DNA from: Klebsormidium nitens
Lineage: Eukaryota; Streptophyta; Klebsormidiophyceae; Klebsormidiales; Klebsormidiaceae
Reading direction: 5' to 3'
Length of the DNA stretch: 64,000 nucleotides
Assembly (NCBI GenBank): GCA_000708835.1
Contig: DF237186.1
Location: 7,325 to 71,324 of the forward strand
The number at the start of each line of letters is the position of its first letter. The stretch's first letter is position 1. Shown piece by piece: positions 43,568 through 55,482 of the stretch. The notes under the pieces are model-generated. The model saw nothing but the letters and a program-made list of their open reading frames with translations, was not told where the DNA came from and ran no database searches. The translations under genes were made by a program, and so were the position numbers.

Positions 43568-45228
43568 TTATTCGTCCGAGCTCAGCTTGGGAACCGGCTT
43601 GTTCTCGTAGTCATTGATGTTGACCTTCTCGTTCAGTTTCTGCACAGTCCACAATGTGTCAACGAATCTGAGACGACCCGACTGTAGCCTCAAGTCGGTT
43701 GAAGAACCCCTAATGCCTCCTTCGATGGTCATTGCTTGAATGTTTTAATCTGGAAGAAACTTTTGTAGCTGCACATCCTTTTCTGCACATCAAACTGACT
43801 GACGCTCAGAATCAGCAGTGGCTACTCCTTCGACGAAGGGAACAAGTACTAAACCACTATCATCGAAGTTTCTCCGTGGAGTCCACATACACTTTGAAAA
43901 CGGAGGATGAAAAGAAGCATCACCAACGTGACCCCACTTCGCCATTTGAGCCCGTTACAGGCCCTCGTACTTTCGCAAGCAAAACTGTCACTCTTCGTCT
44001 TTGAAACACCCGGCCAAACGGACTGGAAAAAAAATTCTGCAACTCAGAAAACGATAGCCCTGATTCGACCAAGATTCACAGTATGGACGGTGGAGACTGC
44101 AAAGGATGATACCTATTCACCGCAGACATAAGCAATCTATTGCACGGCAGACCTGGCGGCTTGATGGAAAGGACAAAGTAATCATAAGCTGCCCATAAGA
44201 TGTTGCGAAGACCAGAGCGAACGACCCCAAGGATTGTTCAAGTCAGCAGGTTTTGTTTGGGGGGGAAAGGACTGCCTCACCCGCAGTTCCTCATTCAGGT
44301 CCAATTTCTTCCCCTCGCTTTTCAGTTCCCCCTCCTTGTTCAGCGGCTGCAGTTGAGCTGGGGAGTGCGCGTTGATCATCTCTCTCCGGCCCTGCAAAAG
44401 GGGAACTCTCAAGTGGATTCGAATTTGTACTGCGACCAAGCTCACTACTCTGAAAACACTCTTGAGATCAGGTAATATCGAGACTTTCTGCCACCAGATT
44501 TCTGTGCAGACAAACCCCGAAGATTCTGAACAGGAATACTGTGATCTGGGCAAAAAAGATCGCTGACCAGGACGCGCCGCTGATTTGTCACATCTTTTGC
44601 AGAAGGTTGCCGAACGGTGTCTGGCTCATTTGTATCTCACTGAAGCTGGCGCATTTCAACATATTGGCAAGCACCTGGTCCAATATCCTTAACGAGCAAG
44701 GAGCTATGCAGAAGGACCCCTTGCTGAAAGGCCCCTCAGATTGGACTGAAGTCGGCGCTTCAGGGCACATTAGAATTGAGGAACAGAGCTGGGCAGACAA
44801 GATAGAAAACCATTTCAACTGAGCTTCGTAGTCAGCCCTTCCGCAGTTTTCAAGATTGCTTTATATCAGGGCATCGGTTTCTCGCCCTTCAATAGAGCTG
44901 GAGTTTCAAGCCACTGAGTGGCTCTAGAAGGCAGCGATGGTTTGGGTGGCCCGTACTACTCAACAAAGACTGCCGCTGTCAAGTAGCTTCCGATTGTCAA
45001 GACAGCATGATGAAAAGAAAGATACGCCCTCTGACACCACTTTGAATGCTGGTGCGTGGCCCTACTTTGGTGGTGGTCAGACAGGCCTTGCTGGCGGAGA
45101 AAGCTGGTACTAACCTGAGTCAGGTGCACAAGACCGTAGAAGCCCACTACTGAGAAGACGGTCATTGGCAAACCAAACCGGAGAAAGGGGCCCCCACCAC
45201 CAGCGCGGCGCTTGCGCACCTGGTCCAT
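43568..45228 (-). CDS. COX16: Cytochrome c oxidase assembly protein COX16
   Basis: This is a mitochondrial inner-membrane factor for complex IV assembly. Three minus-strand exons, 45115-45228, 44281-44391 and 43568-43639, each a whole number of codons, give 98 residues. The first exon has a basic N-terminus (MDQVRKRRAGGGG) and one membrane segment containing the family pattern RFGLPMTVFSVVGFYGLVHL. Exon 2 is charged (KKLDLNEELR). Exon 3 ends with LNEKVNINDYENKPVPK, the motif found at the C-terminus of plant COX16 proteins. Length fits the family. It is head-to-head with the HutX-like gene. Confidence 0.82.
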
Positions 45229-45713
45229 CAATTGGCACCGAAGATAATCTGGTGTCCTGCGCCTGCTTCAGCAGGGCTGGTTCAAAGCATTGTGACCTTT
45301 TCAAGAGTATTTTGTAACAACAATCATCGCTTTCATCTCCTTTGACATGACCTACTCAGCTCGCAGTGGCGTCTCTGCTGTTTTGAAAGGTGCATGTTGT
45401 GTCTTATTCGAATGCACTTGTGCTTGCAAGTTGCAGACTTTGCTTGCAAGCTGAAACTTTGAAGGGGCATCTTTAGTCCCAGGGCCAGGGCCGTAGGCTC
45501 AAATGGGACCAGCCACATTAGATACGGCTGTAGCCAGCTTTAGCCAGTGATGTAAAGCAGGAGCACTAATCTGACGACCGACGAGGCCTTCATTCTGGAC
45601 GTTTGGCATATTCACACCTTGACACTGCTAACACATACTGGCTGTGTTCGAGCCTTGCAAGGCTCAGCTTTGCAATTCAGCTGCCCCCGGATAGCTACAC
45701 AATCATTGACATA
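45229..45713. promoter_or_regulatory. Divergent promoter region, COX16 / HutX-like
   Basis: 485 bp separate the two start codons. CT/TGCTTGCAAG-type short repeats occur around 45420-45460. No certain core promoter element is visible. Confidence 0.55.
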
Positions 45714-47241
45714 ATGGCGGCTACATCCGCAAGTATTGTGGGGCCTCGGCTGAGCACTACATTGGCACCAACTTGTCGTGCTCAATGCAGCTCGCAACAG
45801 AGGGGTTTGGCTCCTGTTTCATGCCCAATTGGGCGAAAGCATTCCTCCCAGCTAAATGCACACACCTTGCAACGAATTGCAAGCAACCCTGTGCAGAACC
45901 TTGAAAGTTCTAGATCCAGGAAAGGATGTTTACATCAGAGAGCTCGGAGGCGAGCTGTACAAAGAGTCAATGCTCAAGTAACTGAGAATGAGACTGCCGA
46001 AGAGGCTTCTGTAGCAGCAAAGAAAGAGTTTCTAGAGGATGCTAAGTCCTTGGGCAGCGTCCGGCTGATTGTGAATACTGGCCTTGGCGTCCTTGAATCT
46101 GTGACTACGCTGGAGAAGCTCTTCTATCATCCCATGCCAGGTTCGCAGAGCCCGCTCTTTTCTTTCAATGTGAAACTGGACTTAATGCCACCATTGTCAG
46201 ACAACTTCAAGGATGGGCTGACAGCTCACAAAATGTGGCATGCTCAATCTCAAAAGATACAAGTCTTTCGGTCCACCAGAAGTCTTGTGGTTCAAGACCA
46301 TCAGATCCTATAGCTTTTCTGTTGTGCTGTCTGAGCCGCTCCCAATCTGAGTTGGAGTTGGTCACTGCAGTTTTTTCCCTACCATGAGTAGCCAACTATA
46401 GAAATAGCTGAGCAACTAACCACCGCTGGAGAAGGAATTGTAAGCATACTTGCAGGAACTGCCCCTGTCAAAGCCAGTACTAAAGTTTGCATATTATCCG
46501 CAGGTAAAGGACTGTATGCGAACCTGATGAACAATGATGACAACGTGGATTTCCATCTCCTTCTGGACAAGGTAAGGTGTTCATCTGTCTTTGAAAACTT
46601 GAAAAATCGCAGTTTTGGGTTAAGTTGAAAGATCCACAGATTTTCATACATGTCATATGTCGAGAAGTGAGACAAGCACTCGTGGAAGCAAGGATGATGG
46701 TCGGGGGCGTATCCGAAACGAGGCTCACTTGTTCCCCAAGTCGAATGCAACTGCAAAAACGAAACGCCCAAAAACGTTCCTTGTCAACCGAAGAAAACAT
46801 CTTTTCGAAACTTTAACCTCAGAACAGACGAAGGAGGAAACGCTTCAACAGTTTGGGCCTTTAGCGGTGTTCTTGACACGTGACCGTGTTTAAGTTTTCG
46901 ATTAGTGTACAAGGACGGAAAGTTCTCCCCCCGCACTGGTCACTTACGGATTGTTGCTGTTGACAGCTGGTAGATAGAGAAACACAGATTGTTGGATTGA
47001 CAATTCTGGCAAATCTCATTTCCGACCCTTGCAGGTTGCTCGAGTCAACTTGGTGACGGCCAAGTCAAAGCGGGGCGACTTCCAAACACACACAATACGT
47101 TTTTATGATACCGAATCATTCAATGGAGCCAGCATCTTCGTCATGTGGAAGTCCGGGACCATGGGAGAATATGCTGAGGGCCAGGTCGAGGCTTTCGAAA
47201 GCTTAGTGAAGAAGTATGGCGAGGAGATTACATTTGATTGA
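45714..47241 (+). CDS. Plastid-targeted ChuX/HutX-like domain protein
   Basis: The protein has 233 residues from exons 45714-46140, 46504-46571 and 47035-47241. The first ~85 residues are Ser/Arg-rich and poor in acidic residues, as in a chloroplast transit peptide. The conserved part reads GSVRLIVNTGLGVLE, then KGLYANLMNNDDNVDFHLLL, then IRFYDTESFNGASIFVMW, ending GQVEAFESLVKKYGEE. The order (aromatic-Gly-Asn turn, Asp-Phe-His-Leu strand, Arg-Phe-Tyr-Asp strand, IFV strand, Gln-Val-x-x-Phe helix) is that of the ChuX/HutX haem-utilisation fold, seen also in cyanobacterial proteins. The family name is from pattern recall, so the assignment is tentative; haem binding is not shown. Confidence 0.6.
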
Positions 47242-48698
47242 TGAAGTGAGCCTAGTCGAGATGATTCCAATCTCAAATTTGTTAAGCACGCTTTTATATC
47301 GTTCCCTTGAACACTATCGGGCGGTACGCTTGTCATCCGCTATGTCACTTTCGGCATTGAATTGATATGCTCACTTTCGAGCTTTTGGGCAATGGCGCCA
47401 GGCTAGGCCGTCAGCGACCAAGCACCACCATTGTTGACAAGAGCAAAGCGCACGGCAAGAAGTTGAGGTTTTGAGGACTGCGACGGTTGCATGGGAAACG
47501 TCCGACACTTGTCGGGCGGCTCATACTTCGTACGTTATGTAGATATGGGCCAGACTTTGCTTGGCGGCAGCATCCTACATATCATTGCCGTGCACAAGGC
47601 ATCTGCACGTACGTACGAAGCTTCCAGGCAATGGTTGTGCAATTAATCATGTGTCACGATCGCATGGCGCAGCTGCCAGTGCACTGAGGGCGAGTGACAC
47701 AAAAACCATGCACAGAGCCCCTGGCACGTGCATTGCTTAATGACGCAGGCTCGATCGAGTCCTGCAAGCGGGCCGCCCCTGCAGGACAGGCAGACTCATC
47801 ATATTTGGCAGTACAGCTCGCCGGATCAGATGCATCTTATATGAAAGTATCCACCGATGTCACCATGTGTGCTGCAACCGCGCTAATTGTTCCCCCAGTT
47901 AGTCAGAGAAAGGTTGCGATGCATCATTAGCTGTTGCTGGCAGCTCGCACATTATGAAGTATGAATGCAGGCATACACTGAGCAATTCAGATGTCCCAGA
48001 TCCCGAGTCCACAGTCTTTGCAGCCGTGATTGGATCCCGTCCTAAAAGTAAGAGGTACATTTTCTTCCAAAATCCATTTAGTCCTACGTGTGCGAGTTTC
48101 CACTGATCGCCAATGAAATCCACCTACTTTACTGAACCAGACGAGGGTCTGCCCTCTAAGCCAAGAAAGCTCAGAAGCAGGTTAGTTGCAACGGCCTACC
48201 TCATCAATGTAACTTGTCAGAGTTCGGATAGGCCTGTCTATACAGAATTTTGGATTGCAATTAGTTAATGCCTTCCGGCTCTTTTCTGCAAGCGGGCTGT
48301 CTATTAAAGTAAGAATCCTCGGCTTCAAAACGCCTCACGCCTCTGGCTCTTTTCGTTTGGCGCCTGCAGCTGGGGTCGGCCTGGCCATGGTATAAACGGC
48401 ACTGCACACAGAAGGGACGACAGGTCAAGGTCGGTGTTGTGCTGCCACGTCGTCACGCACAAAATCTGAACCGTCTACAGACCTGAGGAACCTCAACGAA
48501 AGAACCAAAAGCTACAGTCCCAGAGCTTGCGTGGGCGTCTCGCCTTTGATCAGTCGGGAGCTTTGCTTCGAAGCAGATCTTGAGACAAAAGCAGGGACCC
48601 TCGATCAATTTCTAATCGCCAAAAAGCTGAAAAGCGCTTCTTCTCAACTTCGTCGGATACATACACACTGAAAACGCGTGTCGCAGAGCTAGAGATGC
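47242..48698. other. Convergent intergenic region
   Basis: This holds the 3' flanks of the HutX-like and TFB4 genes. If TFB4 has one more C-terminal exon it should lie in the right part of this interval. CATGCA/ACGTACGT-rich sequence occurs near 47.6-47.75 kb. Confidence 0.45.
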
Positions 48699-51600
48699 TC
48701 ACCCGCATGTTGAGCACTCCCGGGAGAACTGGCAGAAGATGGACAGGCAGACGGAGCAGACGAAGCCCAGGTCGATTGTCTTCTTGTGGCAGAAGCACCT
48801 GTGCAAATCCATCGAACTTAGAACAGCGTCCGCTACATCCGTCTTGTACCCGGCTGGGTTCAAAGCAGCATGCGCGGTGCACCGCATGGGGCGGCCGCTT
48901 ATCGTCGAAGAGGACATTCAAGATTGAAAACGAATGGCCAGCAGGAGGGCGGGTGCAACCGGCTACAGGTTACGCGGAATCTAACCAAGCCTGCGCAGAG
49001 AACCGGCACATAAAGGAAGGCAAGTAGGCAGGAACCGACAGGAAAGCACAGACAGAAAGGCTTACGAGGCGCGAAAGTCGACGCCTGCCGGCCGGGGCGC
49101 GAGCAGGAACTGCCGCGAATGAAGGTCCATGGCGGGGACCATCTGCATACGACGAAAGCTAGCTCAGCCCGTGCTTTCGAAGTCGCAAGAAGCGGGTTCA
49201 CATCCTATGATGTCTCGGAGACCAGATTCTCAGGCTAAGTCTTTAAAAGGTGCTTTTGATCCCCGTTCTTTGATCAACAGTCTTTGAAAGGACTCAAAAA
49301 CTTCAGATTCTCATTGGGGATTGCCATTCGTCTAAATCATTCGATGAGTATCCGGAACGGATCGTCGCTACTTAGGAGTTGTCGCCCTCAAGAAAATGCC
49401 CAGTCACGCGCTTTCGAGCCGGCCGCCCGGCCAGGGTGGGCAATCGACACGAGCTTTGCCATTCGACGATCTTATCCATTTCATCGACCGCAAGAAATGA
49501 ACTCGACTGTCCAGGCCTCAAGAAGACAGAGGGAGCGCAGGCAGCGACTTAAAAGATCACCGCCGGAGCCTTAAGAGCTCGACAACTCGACAAAGCAGAC
49601 CAAGAGCCTTTTATTGAAAGAGCGGAGCGGCTTAAAAGTGACTGCAACGCTCGCATGAGGTGGGCCCAAACAGCGGCTCTGACTTCCTACACAGCCCCGT
49701 CCAACTTCAGCAAGTTCCGACTCCGTAAGGCGGCACTTGTTCCGGTTGTAGAACTCCTGACGAATAACCGCAAAAAGGAATTTCCGCGACTTAGGTCGCC
49801 AACAAGGAGCCCCGGTTTTTTGACCGCGAATTCACCATTTCTGACAAAACCACACCGAGTGTCTCGAATACCTTAACACCCTGGTTCAAAACTGAACGAA
49901 AACATGCGATACAAAAACCAGACTGAGACGAGGAGCTTTCGGACACCCAAAAACTAAGTCTGAAAAAAACGGGGCACTCACGAGAAGATACTGTAGAAGG
50001 GCCTCTGGCCGGGGAGGCTTTTGGTACAGCCCTCCCGTGAGGTGCGCGGCCTGCAAGTTCGCAACAGACTTATGCACGAGGTCTACGGGAACATGGCTAA
50101 AGGTATCCGAGATGATCAGCCAGATATGGGAATACAAGTATTGATGACGAGACCCGCTTCTTATTCTTTCAACCAGTTGTAGTTTTGAATTGCAACCAAC
50201 GATGCCCGCTAATCAATCGATATCATCATGAGAACCGGTCCTTCTGTGAACAGCTGGTCCGAGCGCTTTGCAACGGTCTTGGAAAATCTCGGAGACTGAA
50301 TTTGATGCAGGCACTCCATTAGCCATCGACGAAATCCAACACCCAGGGCCTCCTTCTTGATAGTGCTGGCAAATCAGGATCGTGACGGTTCACCAGCTAC
50401 AGCTCTGCTCACAAATGAGATCAACACGCCCAATCCAATAAGCTGGGAATATCAATCTCTCAAAAAATCCCTCATGCAAAGGGTAGTACGAAAACGGACG
50501 GGCTGCAGCCAATGCCAGCGCACTCGCCTCTAAGAAAACGAGCAACTTTGGAATTCTCATGAGATTCACGGAAGGGCCTTAGGCTCGTGGACTGACCTGC
50601 TGCAGGAAAGCGGAGTCCTGGCCTCCGATCATGCATACGTCAATCGGAACCTGCACAGAAATCGAGTAGTGGTTTGCATGTGCCAAACAAAAGATAACGG
50701 GTTACGATTTGTTGCACGCTACTTGAGGTTCAAAGGTTTGTCTTTTTCAGGGCCGTTACAGCGGCAGCTCCTGGTCGATCCGGCCTTCGAAGGGCGTTAC
50801 GGCTTGTCTGCTAGATGCGCCGTCTTCTGTCGTTCCTGAGTACGCCAGTCTCCAATAAAAACGTCACCCGGAAACAAATCTCGGGATCAATGGACTGCCG
50901 TAATCTAGGACACGACGACCGAGACATTGGGACGATTGCGAGGAAAGTGCATGAAGCATCCAAAGGACGAGAGGCGGTAGCAGGCACGCATATCAATAAG
51001 GAAAAAGGGAATGGAAGACAACATAGATTATCAAGTGTGCATACAACAAAAGGACTGTGAAGGATAAATGAGGGGAAACGCGGTCTGTGGGTTCAGACAA
51101 ATAGGTGAAGCTACTCACTTGCAACTTCTGTGCTGAGAACATGGCATTCATGGTCGCGATGTACCTGCGATTGGACGATGCAAGATGAGTACAGGGACTA
51201 CGAGACTCGTCGCATAGCGCCGAAATGGTCCTTCCTGTGTGTCACCGCCTTGCCTCGGAAAACGAGGTCAAAAAGCAGGCTGCGGTCTTCAACTCTCGTC
51301 AAACCAAGGTAGCCCAGAGCCTCATATTGAGCGCACGCTAAGCGGTATCTCTGCACTTATTACTGTACGCACGACGAGCAACGCTCTGGCTACTTGTTGG
51401 GGAGTCGATGCAACTTGACGCTTTTATGAAGCAGGCAAGATTCATGCGAGATCCAAGGTCGACAATCTGCGAAGCAGATCGAAGAGGCACAATGATACCC
51501 ACACCTTATTCGCGACAGGCAAGGAATGTTGTCGAGGAAAATCAGAATTGGTGAAGGACAGTGCAATCCACCAGCATGAAAATCAGAATTGGGGAAGGAC

Positions 51601-53661
51601 AGTGCAATCCACCAGTATAAAGAGGGATGCGGACTTACTGTTGGGGAGCATCGGGGGAGCCGTGTATGCACAACATCTGCAGGGGGACAACAAGCGCAAT
51701 CAAGACGATGCCTCAAGGAAGGAACACATCTTGACCAGAATCAATCCCCCCTTCTGGCTCTTTTCAGGAAGAGCAATGCAGGTGGCAAAACAGACAGTGC
51801 AAATCGAGTGACGAAGTGCGCCTGTTCGCTCTTCCTGCTTCTTTCATCAGAGCGGAGGTTCGAGTTTTGGCTGCCCTAGACCGCTTCTCTGTCCAGTCTT
51901 TTCAGATTGACAACGAAGTATGCAGTAGACACTTCAATCAATTGAAGCCTGTGAGACCGAAGGAGCTGGTATTCAAATCACGGATTCACGTCAGGCAGTG
52001 AAGAAAAAGAAGTCATGGTTCTCAGTAAGGTCTCACCCTCGGCTGGGGCTGCGGTTTTGGGCCTCGTAAGCAGCGCTGGACATCTGCAGAACTAGGCAGT
52101 CAAGGACACGAAGTGGCAGTGCGAACAAAAGCTTGGCTTTCTTAACGTTAAGAGGATAAGATGCAAAAAGGCGTTATCAATACCATCCAAACGGGTTTCA
52201 GGCAGTAAGTGGGGGAGAACCCTTGACGAGAATCGCAACAAAGTTAACATGCATCGCCCCTCAAGCGGTCCAAATTCACGAGCTGATTGGTCAGGCGTAA
52301 GGTCTTACGCAAACTTCGCGCTTCCTCAAGACAGAATCTTGAGCAAGAACCAAATACAATGTCAGTTTCTCGAAGCAGGCTCTGATTGATTCATAACATG
52401 GCGCGACGCTGGAAGTGAGTAGAGTGGAGGAGGATACAGCACAGCGCCATTGACAGCGCCCCAGACAGGTAGGTAGTCCGATTCGGCTCGCCCCCGCTGC
52501 CCCCATCTTTCCACTTCTGCTCTGCCTCCGAAACGACCCTCTGTATTCGCGAAGCAAGTATGCTTCCGATGCCCCTCTCTCCCTCTTCTGAAACCCCGTT
52601 CGCACTTCCGTTTGTTGCCGCAGGCTGGGCGTTGGATGGGCCTTGTTTGGAGGCCGCGGAGTCGAAAATGTACGCACTGGCAGAGGGGCGTGAGGGGGGG
52701 TGTAAAGCTAGACAAGAAGTTTGTGAGGAGAGTGGCACATTCGAGCCTCAAAGGACTCGGTCAAACTTACACCTTTGATATTTAATAAAGAAGATACGAA
52801 CTTGACCATGCCTGGCCAATGAGAATAAGTCCATCAGAAGGGATCACCTGGGTAAAAGAAGTTTTTGGGGCTGTCGAAGCCTGAGAATAAAGTTCATTTG
52901 GCTAAATGGGGAAGAGAACAGCCCCTGAAGGCATGACCAGCCTGAAGTATGTTCACCCACTCTTACTCTCTAAAGGAGACTACCTGTCACCATAATGTCT
53001 CGGAGGCACCACGTTTGATGAAACCTGAGTAGGAACTTACCAGCCTTCTGTGCCAGCAGTGATGATTGCGACCTGGTTTTGGTGGTGCAGAAGAAGATAC
53101 GAATTGACGAAGATAATCATCTGCACAGCGGGCCGCTTACTTTTCAATCTTTTGTAGGAGAATCTTCAGAACATATAGTTCGCCAGTGTCGGTAGCTAAT
53201 CAAAACAAAAATGATTGCAACTTATGATTACAACAAACGACTGTTCTCTCGATGCTACGGTGATGGAGTTTGAAAGCGGGGCCAACTTCTTTGTCGACAT
53301 CTACAAACGGGCACTTGCTATTAGACCAGGAAAAAGGCTCTACAAAATTTCATGGACTTTTCTACAATGCTGGCCATGTAATGCACCTTAGAGTTCTGAA
53401 GTTTGGAACAGTCTCCAGGAGTGTTCCACCATTTTGATTCTCACGGTTAGTGGTGGTGCTTATGAATCTAGAAGTAAACCTCCATTCCATCAGGAGTAAG
53501 TGGAGGGAAAGTTTGAAAGCCACACGAACCTGCTCTACCATGGCCTGGATTGAGAAAGCTGCTCCCATCCCATGCTTATCCCAAATGTAAGGGTTTATCT
53601 CAAGCGTGATCACCATAAGGCTAACGTCATCAGTGCGAGAAGGCACGGTGCCCTGTGCCAT
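48699..53661 (-). CDS. TFB4: TFIIH core subunit TFB4 / GTF2H3 (p34)
   Basis: It acts in transcription initiation and nucleotide excision repair with p44 in TFIIH. Minus-strand exons: 53661-53530, 53120-53041, 52676-52438, 52083-52037, 51676-51639, 51164-51119, 50650-50597, 50050-49982, 49142-49066 and 48798-48703, then GTGA to a stop at 48699; 293 codons in frame. The N-terminal von Willebrand A-like part has [35 protein letters not shown] and [30 protein letters not shown] and [20 protein letters not shown] follow. The C-terminal zinc region has [16 protein letters not shown] and CSTC. The end directly after CSTCG is short compared with relatives, so a last exon may be missing. Intron 3 looks U12-type. 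Confidence 0.92.
51538..51619. repeat. 41-bp tandem duplication in a TFB4 intron
   Basis: Two adjacent copies of a 41-bp unit containing CAGTGCAATCCACCAG lie at 51538-51578 and 51579-51619, with few differences. It is just downstream (on the minus strand) of TFB4 exon 5. Confidence 0.85.
52084..52437 (-). other. Probable U12-type intron of TFB4 (intron 3)
   Basis: The donor is T|GTATCCTCC, close to the U12 consensus RTATCCTTT. The 3' end has GTCCTTGAC, 8 of 9 to the U12 branch consensus TTCCTTRAC, with the branch A 16 nt before the final AG (CTGCAG). Splicing here restores the conserved ALCY-VQR sequence in phase 1. Confidence 0.75.
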
Positions 53662-54355
53662 GACTAAACGGACTGCTTAAGTGCTATGCAAACGACACTG
53701 CCCAGAGCAAGCCAGCATTTGCTCATTCATCCAAGGCATTGCCCTTGTCCTTCTGATTATCACCAAATGCCTAGGAACTTCTCCAAGCCTGAACAAGTGG
53801 TGGCACCAATTCACCACTGCTCAGGAAAAGTTCTTGCAATTAATGCTTGAGATCATGTGCGCGATTCTTGTGGAGCCTTCGTTTATTCTTCGTGAATCGT
53901 CCATTCCTCCCCACCGTTTTGCCTCGTCTAGAGCTTCCCAATGCCAATGGAAGCCCGCTGCCCTTGTCGATGAGGTTCGTCCTCCCCAGATTGCTGTGGA
54001 AGTTTAGAGTTGCTCTGGAATCTACCAGGAAGAATCGGGATCGACGATTGCAGATCCATGGTGGAAGCTTCATCTTTTCATCGACGGTTTCAGAAGCATC
54101 ACAATCCATCCTCCAGCGTACTGAAAGGACATAGCTAAAATCAGGCCTCGAGCTCGCTCTGCCTTTCCTTCCAACTTCATCTTCAAGTATTAAGGTAGGT
54201 ACGTCACAAAATTCAGCCAGAAATCAAAACAGGGGCGCCATTTTGCTAAGAAGAAGGCGGGGAGATTGGAACGCTTTGTGGCCGTCTTCCCTGCATCCCG
54301 CTGTAGCTTATCTTCTGCAGGAGCTTTGTTGGTGTAGTTCATCCAGCGCGCAGGA
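53662..54355. promoter_or_regulatory. Divergent promoter region, TFB4 / thioredoxin m
   Basis: 694 bp lie between divergent start codons. I see no protein-coding signal and no definite core element. Confidence 0.5.
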
Positions 54356-55482
54356 ATGGCGTCTGCGATCGCTGCTCCGTCGGCGGCGGCCTTCTCCTCG
54401 CTCGTGTCCGCCTCTGCGGCGTCCTCAACATGTGGCAGACAAGCCACATACAGGGCCTGCCCTTACTCAAGGGCTCTTCCTGCTCGGCACAACGGCCTGT
54501 CCGCTATGCAGTTGCCCTCAACAAAGATGCATAGCCAGAAATTCAGGCCAGTTGCTCCCTGCCGCGCAAAGGTAGTTGCGGAGGCCAAGTCTGGGGCGCG
54601 GGTCCAGGATCCATGCGCAGAGGGAGGTAGGCGCAATCGCTTTTCTGCTCTGCTGAAGTCTGCAGAAGTGGGGTCCGCTTGTAGCATTGCTTATGTCAGC
54701 AGTTCAGCTTTGCATTCCCGTACCTTATGTGAAGCCTGCCGTAGGAATGCAGGTCTTTTTTTTGTGTCAGCCACTGGACCGTCTGAACTGTCATCCTTGC
54801 TTCAGTCTGCGGTAAAGATATGCTTGTGTAACTGCATTCTGCCGCCTGTAGTTGGGTTTTCTTGCTGCATTGAAATGCTGCCAATGTGCAGAAAAGAAAT
54901 TAGGTACCGTTGGTTGTTAGTGAACCCCAAGATCTGCTGAAAGATGCAGCAGCATCCCCGTTGCATTGCTGCTCAGCACCGCAAAAGGCTATGGAGGCAT
55001 TCTTGTTGCTTTGCAGTGCAAACAAGTAGGCAGGCAGACATTGAGCAATTCACACCTTTTTGGCAATGCATGTTAGTAGCCGCGACTTGATACTTCCAAC
55101 CTGCGGAGGCACGTACAAATGTCAGGTGCACATATGCTGAACTTTGCCTTTGGTCTTGGCAGTCACTGGCGTCGTTTCGGACAAGACCTGGGACGAGCTT
55201 GTGAAGAGCAGCAAAGTCCCCGTGTTGGTAGATTTCTGGGCCCCGTGGTGCGGACCCTGCCGGATGATTGCGCCCCTCATCGACGAGCTAGCAAAGGACT
55301 ACAAGGGAAAGCTGTTGTGTTTGAAGCTGAACACCGATGAGAGCCCGAGCATCGCCACAGAGCACGGGATCAGGAGCATTCCGACCGTCATGATCTTCAA
55401 GGGCGGGAAGAAGCTCGACACTGTCATCGGGGCTGTTCCCATGACTACGCTGACGACCACTGTGGAGAAGTTCCTGGAATGA
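54356..55482 (+). CDS. Chloroplast thioredoxin, m-type
   Basis: This is a disulfide reductase that passes electrons from ferredoxin-thioredoxin reductase to stromal enzymes. Exons 54356-54626 and 55163-55482 give 196 residues. Residues 1-88 are an Ala/Ser/Arg-rich transit peptide. The thioredoxin domain begins after the splice ([14 protein letters not shown]) and contains the active site WCGPC (Cys120, Cys123) and the cis-Pro164 in RSIPTVMIF. The m type is chosen over x, y, f and z from [16 protein letters not shown] and [10 protein letters not shown]. The first intron separates the targeting peptide from the domain, a common plant arrangement. Confidence 0.93.

Noticed and set aside
48550-48702. 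In-frame continuation of TFB4 into ATRVFSVYVSDEVEKKRF
   Set aside because: Joining it to the CSTC exon would need a 14-nt intron, too short to splice.
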